Positions 58,819-64,000 of a stretch of 64,000 nt of DNA are shown here, in pieces. The stretch comes from Boothiomyces macroporosus. Lineage: Eukaryota > Chytridiomycota > Chytridiomycetes > Rhizophydiales > Terramycetaceae. Numbering within the stretch: position 1 is the first letter of the stretch; each line of letters begins with the position of its first letter. The stretch spans positions 1 through 64,000 of the forward strand of contig JADGKB010000029.1 in assembly GCA_027604185.1 (NCBI GenBank), in the 5' to 3' direction. A program made the translations under genes and the position numbers. The notes beneath the pieces are model-generated. The model was not told the origin of the DNA. It saw only the letters and a list, made by a program, of their open reading frames with translations, and ran no database searches.

Positions 58819-60809
58819 TTATTTATTGTCAGTCATTAGAGAGAGGAAGGCTTCCTGCGATAGTTCAACTCCACCGGCGACTCGCTTCATCTTCTTTTTG
58901 TTTTCTTTTTGCTTATCCAACAATTTCATTTTTCTTGTTATATCACCGCCATAGCACTTTGCCGTTACATCTTTACGTGCGGCTTTGATCGTTTCTCTGG
59001 CACAGATTTTACCGCCAGCAGATCCCTGGATAACGATTTCAAACAGCTGTCGTTCAATGACATTCTTTAACTTGTGTACCCATTGCTTTGCAACTGCCTC
59101 GCTGTTGCTTCTGTGACAGATGCAAGATAACGCATCGACAGGTTTAGAATTCAGCATGATATTTACTTTTACTAAATCCGCCTCAGCGTACCCAGCTTCT
59201 TCGTAATCAAAACTGAATTTAGCTAATTTTTACCTAGCATATCCAGATGTGCAGGATTTTAAGCGATCATAGAATGAAGTCAGAATTTCAGCCATCGGAA
59301 GTCTATATTTTAACATTATCCTGTTATCACTTATATAAGTGCAGTCTAGTTGCTCGCCCCTATGCGACTGGGATTAATATGAATTACATTGCATAGCTCG
59401 ATAATCTTGCCAAGGTACTTGTCTGGAGCAACAAAAGTTCCATTGACCATTGGCTCAAGGAATGATTGGATTTTTGTTGTAGATATGTTTTCTGGAAAAT
59501 CGGAGGGGTTTCTAATTTTGACTTGCTCTCCGTTAGTGTATTGAATAATGTATGGTACAGTCGGCATTGTATTAATAACTGGAGTATCATACTCTTCCTC
59601 TAACCGCTGTCTGAATACATCCATGTGTAAAGTCCCTAAAAATCCTAATCTAAATCCTTGCCCTAATGCAGCACTATTTTCCTTTGTGATTGAAACAGAG
59701 GCATCATTAAGTGTGAGTCTGTCCAGCGCTTCCTGTAGTTCGCTATGTTTTGAAGAGTCAACTGGAAACAATCCAGCAAACACCATGCTTTGCGCAGGAT
59801 GAAATCCCTCAAACAACTCAGTTGGCTGTCCTTGTTTGTAGAAAGTATCGCCAATTGAAGCTTCCCTTGTACTTTTAAGATTCATTGTCACAAAGCCAAC
59901 TTGCCCAGCGGATAATCGCTCGCAAGACACCCTGTGTGGATACATTATTCCTAAATCGCTAATTTCATAAGTCAGCTTTGTATATCCCGACACTATTTTA
60001 TCACCTTTTTTCAACACTCCATCTTTGACAGCAATCAAACAGATTACTCCAGCATATTTGTCATACCAAGTATCAAACAGTAGTGCTCTGAATGGTGCAG
60101 CCGCATCTCCCACAGGTGCAGGTATATTTTCGATTATCTCTGGAAACAGTTCTTCCACCCCCAATCCAGTTTTGGCTGAAATTCCTTTAATATCACTAGT
60201 ATCCAGTTCAAAAGTGTTTTCGATTTGAGCACTTGTTTTTTCTACATCTGCTGCTGGTAAATCGACTTTGTTTATGACTGGTATAATTTTCAGATCTTGT
60301 CCAAATGCTAAATAGAAATTGGCAATCGTTTGAGCTGAATTAATCCAATTTACCTTGAATACCTTGACAGGCATCTACCAGTAATAAAGTGCCTTGGCAA
60401 GCGGCGAGTGACCTTGATACTTCGTAAGAGAAATCTACGTGGCCTACATTATTCCTAGTTACCCTATATTAGCAAGGGTTACTGGTGTGTCGATTAAATT
60501 CAAGAGATATTTTTCATTTTTATACTGGTAAAACATGGATACAGTCTCGTTAGTAAAAATTACTTGGGCTTTCACTGTAATTCCTCTCTCTCTTTCCACT
60601 TTTAAATTATCCAGCACTTGCTTGTTTTCCTTTGTCTTTTGAATTGTACCAGAAATCTCCAATAGTCTATCCGCCAGAGTGCTCTTCCCATGGTCAATGT
60701 GGGCAATAATACTAAAATTTCGGATTTTCTCTGGCGGATATTCCTGCATATCAATCGCTGTTGAATTGAATCTTTTGTGTATCCGCAGGAATAATGTCTT
60801 TAGTCTCAT
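58819..60809 (-). CDS. GUF1: Mitochondrial translation elongation factor 4, GUF1/LepA
   Basis: 630 aa in six exons. The N terminus ([20 protein letters not shown]) is a mitochondrial presequence. G-domain landmarks are [31 protein letters not shown], and [12 protein letters not shown]4-specific blocks follow, including a C-terminal SFDYEEAG region and [11 protein letters not shown]1 back-translocates ribosomes and supports mitochondrial translation under stress. The conserved DTPGHVDF codons are spread over three exons, the middle one being a single G at 60463. Introns are 19, 19, 19, 20 and 21 nt. Confidence 0.97.
60444..60482 (-). other. Two 19-nt introns flanking a 1-nt exon (GUF1)
   Basis: On the minus strand after ACA-CCA come 19 nt beginning gtaaccc and ending aatatag (60464-60482). 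A single G follows (60463), then 19 nt beginning gtaacta and ending aatgtag (60444-60462), then GC-CAC-GTA. Only CCA|G|GC-CAC restores DTPGHVDF. A single 39-nt GT-AG intron would shift the frame. Confidence 0.75.
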
Positions 60810-60829
60810 TGTTAAAAAAAGAAATTTTC

Positions 60830-60893
60830 AAGTGCAATTGAAAGTGTTTATTGAAAGTGCAATTGACAGTGTTTATTGAAAGTGTTTATTGAG
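60830..60893. repeat. 12-13 bp short tandem repeat (aaagtgtttattg / aaagtgcaattg)
   Basis: Five tandem units alternating two variants, located just upstream of the GUF1 start codon. It may overlap its promoter. Confidence 0.75.
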
Positions 60894-61096
60894 ATGGCAT
60901 TTTAAATCTGGAATTCAAATCCTTCATTTTCTCTATCATAGAGACTTTGAATTGGGCGAGCGCATACTGTATAGTGTTGATAGTTTCGATTTATCTTGCT
61001 GATTCATTTGAACTGATTACTTTTACTCTTCGACTGTTGTTTTTCAAATAAAAAGGATTCAAATCAGATTCAAGTTATCTACGACTAAATTTCTAA

Positions 61097-62116
61097 ATGT
61101 CTTGCAAACTCATTGAATCCGTAAATTTTAACACCCAGAGACTGGACAAGAGCAGTTTCTTTGCAATGACCATCTATACCAAAATGGTACACAATTTTAC
61201 TTTTGCTGAAAAAAATTTCCGTGTCCAGAGTATTGGACAAACTTTCAACCAGAGATTGTAAAAAGACAAAAGAGCACTGTTAACCAATGTAGTACAAAAA
61301 TGGTCAAATGATTCATCAATTTCAACAGGAGGAAAGTGTAATGGTGGCGCTATAAAAGGAAAAATGATGAAAAAAAAGTTTGTTTCCAATGCTGACAGTA
61401 GTGCCAACTCAACTACCAGCTTGGGTTAAAGAACCATCTCTCCATTTTATTTGCACTAGCATTAAACCCAAACATAGGACAGAACTAATTGACTGGTTAA
61501 TTAAAGTAATAAATGCTAACCCAGTTAAACGATCAGTTCAACCAATCTACCAATGTACTATTCCTCTCTATTTATCTGGTTGACTGGTGCTTGCTTAGTT
61601 TTCCAGTCAGGCTGTCAGAATTCCAATGTGTAGGTGCAAGCTGTTTTCTAATTTCTTCAAAATATCTTGAAAATTCCTCCCCAACAGTTACTTCTCTTGT
61701 CTATTTGTCAATGGAGGGGTTTGATAAAAGTGAATTAATTGCAATGGAAGAGAAAATCTTGATTGCCAAGGACTACCTGCTGCAAATCCCTACTCCGATT
61801 ACTTTTCTAGAGTGTTTTCTAGAAGAACTTGATTATGATTTAAAGGTTAATTTCGATACCAGTGTTAGTCTGCTGGTTCTTTTACAAAAAGGTATTTCAA
61901 GCTAATCAAGATGTTTACTTTATGAAGTTTGGATATTCGATCCAAGCAGCATCTTGCCTACTAGCGAGCTTATTAATCCATGGTGCGCAAACTGACTCGC
62001 TACTTGATTTGCTAAACAAGAAGAGTTTGGATCTTTTCCTGGTTGATTCCTGTTTGAACCAGCTCAAACGCTTCCTGTCAAAGCCACTCCCCTATGTATG
62101 CATTTATCACAAATAA
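61097..62116 (+). CDS. Cyclin (A/B-type cyclin box)
   Basis: About 295 aa. The two C-terminal introns (19 nt each) and the 22-nt intron at about 61399-61420 are well supported. The cyclin box reads KPKHRTELIDWLIK, FNQSTNVLFLSIYLVDWCL, LSEFQCVGASCFLISSKYLE, PTPITFLECFLEELDYD and FGYSIQAASCLLAS. This has the Arg, Asp-Trp-Leu and Lys-Tyr-x-Glu pattern of mitotic cyclins. The N terminus is short and modelled: starting at ATG 61097 needs introns of 23, 26 and 23 nt, and it lacks an obvious destruction box. It would activate a cell-cycle CDK; the exact class is unresolved. Confidence 0.8.
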
Positions 62117-62134
62117 TAGATACCATTTTCTTTA

Positions 62135-63274
62135 TTAAATCCTCTTCATCTTTTTGGCTTGTTGCTTCTTTTGTTCCTTCTTTTTCAACTTTTCTTCTGC
62201 TTTACGTTGACTTTCAGGCGACAATTTTTGAATATTTTCCAATAATTGCTTCTTTTCAGCTACTTTCTTGTCGGCCAATTCCTAGATTAGAAAAAATTAC
62301 TCGCTTTCTTTCTTCTTCAAACTGTTTCAAAATGGTCTGTTCAGCAGCTGCCCGTAATCGCTTTGCTTTTTGCTTTCCTTCTGCTGACAATCTGCCATAC
62401 TTGCCAATAGTATCAATGATATCAAATGCAACTTGAGATGCAATTGATTGTAAAGCTAAAGATTCATCATTTAATTCAGGGATTCTGAACACCAATTGAA
62501 GTGTTTTTGGATGAGTCAAGTCTTCCAATTTTTCAGGTTTGTATGGAGGCAGGTTTGATAAAGAAATTTGTTCAACGATTGGATAACCAGAAGCATCGTT
62601 ACCTACATTAGCCAAAAGTACCATTTTCATCTTTTCCTACTGATCCCCATAGTGCTTTCTTTAGACTAGGCAATTCCCAAATGCGGCTAGTAAATTCAGG
62701 AGCGTCGGTCATCAAAGTATAAACTTGCTTTGGGAACCCTTGTAAATCTCTTGGTTTAGGAAAGTTGTCCAAATCCCATCTCTTTTTCAAAATACTTGCA
62801 GCAGTGTCCTTTGGCAGTATCGCGAACGTAATGTCATCGCTCTCATCACTGTTCAATACACAATTGATTGTAACTTTGTCATAGACCTTTCCAATAGTTA
62901 ATTTATCTATAAAGTATTCAATCCAGTCATGACGAGCTTCCAAACGAACCAAGCCGTACATTTTCTCGACATACACTCTTCCGGAACCGTACATTATGTA
63001 ATCCCTAGGACCATCTTTAACAAACTTATGGCCATTGTTATCCCCTACATGAGAGAAATTCTGCGCCCACAAGTCATAGTTTGCGTTCATCCTGTATTAG
63101 ATAATCGTACCATTTCCTCGCAATCTGTTTATTCTTTGCGTTGCCAGTATAATAAGTCAATAAATAAACAAGGATACCCGCGACAGCAGCTATTTCAATC
63201 CATAAATCAAATATAGTAATGGTCTGCCAGTCCAACGCTGGGCGATATTCTTGAAGCGGTTGAAAATCTGCCAT
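62135..63274 (-). CDS. CCDC47: CCDC47 homologue (ER PAT complex subunit)
   Basis: 360 aa in four exons; all three introns are 19 nt. From the ATG at 63274 the protein has one membrane segment (IEIAAVAGILVYLLTYYTG). The conserved cytosolic domain follows: KFVKDGPRDYIMYGSGRVYV, LEARHDWIEY, VAFDIIDTIGKYGRLSAEGK. It ends in a Lys-rich coiled coil (KKKEQKKQQAKKMKRI). CCDC47 works in ER insertion of multi-pass membrane proteins and binds calcium in animals. The animal signal peptide and long acidic lumenal domain are missing. An upstream in-frame ATG (63361) would supply a signal-like sequence but would overlap DAD1 coding antisense. The stop overlaps AATAAA. Confidence 0.93.
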
Positions 63275-63291
63275 AGATTGGTTTTTCAAAA
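63275..63291. promoter_or_regulatory. 17-bp gap between divergent CCDC47 and DAD1 start codons
   Basis: Only 17 bp separate the two ATGs, so transcription of each gene must begin within or beyond the other's coding exon, or with almost no 5' leader. Confidence 0.55.
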
Positions 63292-63669
63292 ATGTCGAAA
63301 GCAGCAAAGCAGCAATCAGTTTTTGCACGATTATCAGCTTCGTATTCAGAAAGCACACCACAGCTGCTAAAACTGATTGACGTATTTCTTGGATTTGTTA
63401 TGGTAACGGGAATCGTTCAGTTTGGGTACATGATACTAGCCGGTACTTATCCATACAATGCTTTTCTCTCTGGATTCATTTGTTCAGTTGGAGTGTTTGT
63501 AAATTCAGGTATTTGATTGTTGATTCAGCCAACTTAAGAATCCAGTTGAACCCACAGAATGAAAAAGAGATTTCAAATGAACGGTAATAGTTACTTATGT
63601 AGTGCGATCGCTGACTATGTCTTTTCGACAATGGTGTTATTCTTGTTTGTAGTCTGCTTTATCGGTTAA
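63292..63669 (+). CDS. DAD1: Oligosaccharyltransferase subunit DAD1/OST2
   Basis: 112 aa in three exons, with introns 63509-63528 (20 nt) and 63594-63612 (19 nt). Family length is 113. Landmarks are YSESTPQLLKLIDVFLGFVM, QFGYMILAGTYPYNAFLSGF, LRIQLNPQNEKEIS, LADYVFSTMVLFLFV, and an end in FIG directly before TAA. It has three membrane helices in the ER and is part of the complex that transfers glycans to Asn. It fits functionally with the ER protein CCDC47, its divergent partner. The stop codon overlaps AATAAA. Confidence 0.97.
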
Positions 63670-63794
63670 TAAACTCGTCAACTTGAATCCCGCTTATAGG
63701 TCCTTTAATGGGCTTTATCGCTACTATTAAGCTGCAAAATGAATGCAGTAGATCAAAGGATAGTGTAAATAATGAATTTATTGCTGTTCAGTGA

Positions 63795-64000
63795 TTACAA
63801 CTTGTTGAAAGCTACAATATCAACGGATTGAACATAATCGGCAAGAGATTCAGTGATTTCATCAATGATATCATCGGTACCAACCAAGTCATCAACAACG
63901 ACAGCAGTGATTGTGAGCTTCTTGATACCATAACCGATTGGGACGAGTTTGTTGGTACCCCACAACAAACCTTCCTTCTTGATGGCCAAAACACCATCGG
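63795..64000 (-). CDS. Elongation factor 1-beta (eEF1B), C-terminal part
   Basis: Partial: the 5' end lies beyond the window. The visible 67 residues are the end of the EF-1 guanine-nucleotide exchange domain (GLLWGTNKLVPIGYGIKKL, VGTDDIIDEI, YVQSVDIVAFNKL), which recharges eEF1A with GTP during translation. Codon use is highly biased (ACC, GTC, AAC, AAG), as in alpha-tubulin. It converges with DAD1. Confidence 0.96.
   Translation of the reverse strand, partial: DGVLAIKKEGLLWGTNKLVPIGYGIKKLTITAVVVDDLVGTDDIIDEITESLADYVQSVDIVAFNKL

Noticed and set aside
63670..63780. Extra C-terminal exon of DAD1 through a 35-nt intron at 63665
   Set aside because: DAD1 proteins end in NF(V/I)G-like sequence; the TAA directly after FIG is the natural stop and overlaps a poly(A) signal.

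Overview
This is a very compact eukaryotic nuclear genome segment. I find about 37 protein genes in 64 kb on both strands, many separated by only 17-150 bp. TAA, TAG and TGA all behave as stops, and base composition is AT-leaning. Most genes carry introns, and these are extraordinarily small. I reconstructed about 105 introns from reading-frame continuity and family conservation. All but three are 19-23 nt, typically GT, a TAA-type branch motif, then AG. Gene content points to a flagellated opisthokont, most likely an early-diverging zoosporic fungus or relative (Rozella, aphelid or chytrid-like). Flagellar genes (EFHC1, a roadblock dynein light chain, a TMEM218-like protein) sit beside fungus-typical genes (NCA2, CSC1-type channel, NPR/HAL-type kinase, Dma-type FHA-RING ligase). 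This placement is inference.

Layout. 1-0.7 kb: GC-rich broken ORF with a 9-bp repeat. 1.7-5.3 kb: secreted RNase T2, patatin-like acylhydrolase, a polyamine-type deacetylase, an orphan ORF. 5.5-6.9: alpha-tubulin. 7.1-9.6: tandem secreted, probably GPI-anchored paralogues. 9.7-14.4: TSR3, a secreted metallophosphoesterase, a GTPBP1/2-type GTPase. 14.4-18.0: roadblock dynein light chain, class I histone deacetylase, USP14/Ubp6. 18.6-23.7: a giant protein with eight DOMON domains and a cytochrome b561. 23.7-30.9: EFHC1, a mitochondrial-looking DUF4272-like protein, SAC3/GANP. 31.5-40.8: Ca2+-ATPase, amino-acid permease, dynamitin, CSC1-type channel. 41.3-47.9: Cdc4/FBXW7, NCA2, a cyclic-nucleotide-gated-like channel with an odd pore, TMEM218-like. 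47.9-53.7: HIBCH, NPR/HAL kinase, FHA-RING ligase. 53.8-58.8: MED6, RPC11, orotate phosphoribosyltransferase, CDK12/Ctk1-like kinase with RS tail, ZGRF1-type N-terminal domain protein. 58.8-64: GUF1, a cyclin, CCDC47, DAD1, partial eEF1B.

The genes do not form one pathway; this is mostly a housekeeping region. The unusual biology is in gene architecture. Five introns appear to end in TG instead of AG. GUF1 appears to contain a 1-nt exon between two 19-nt introns. Stop codons are repeatedly embedded in AATAAA. Divergent genes start as little as 17 bp apart. The octa-DOMON b561 protein keeps both predicted haem ligands in all eight domains, which suggests a surface multihaem electron conduit.
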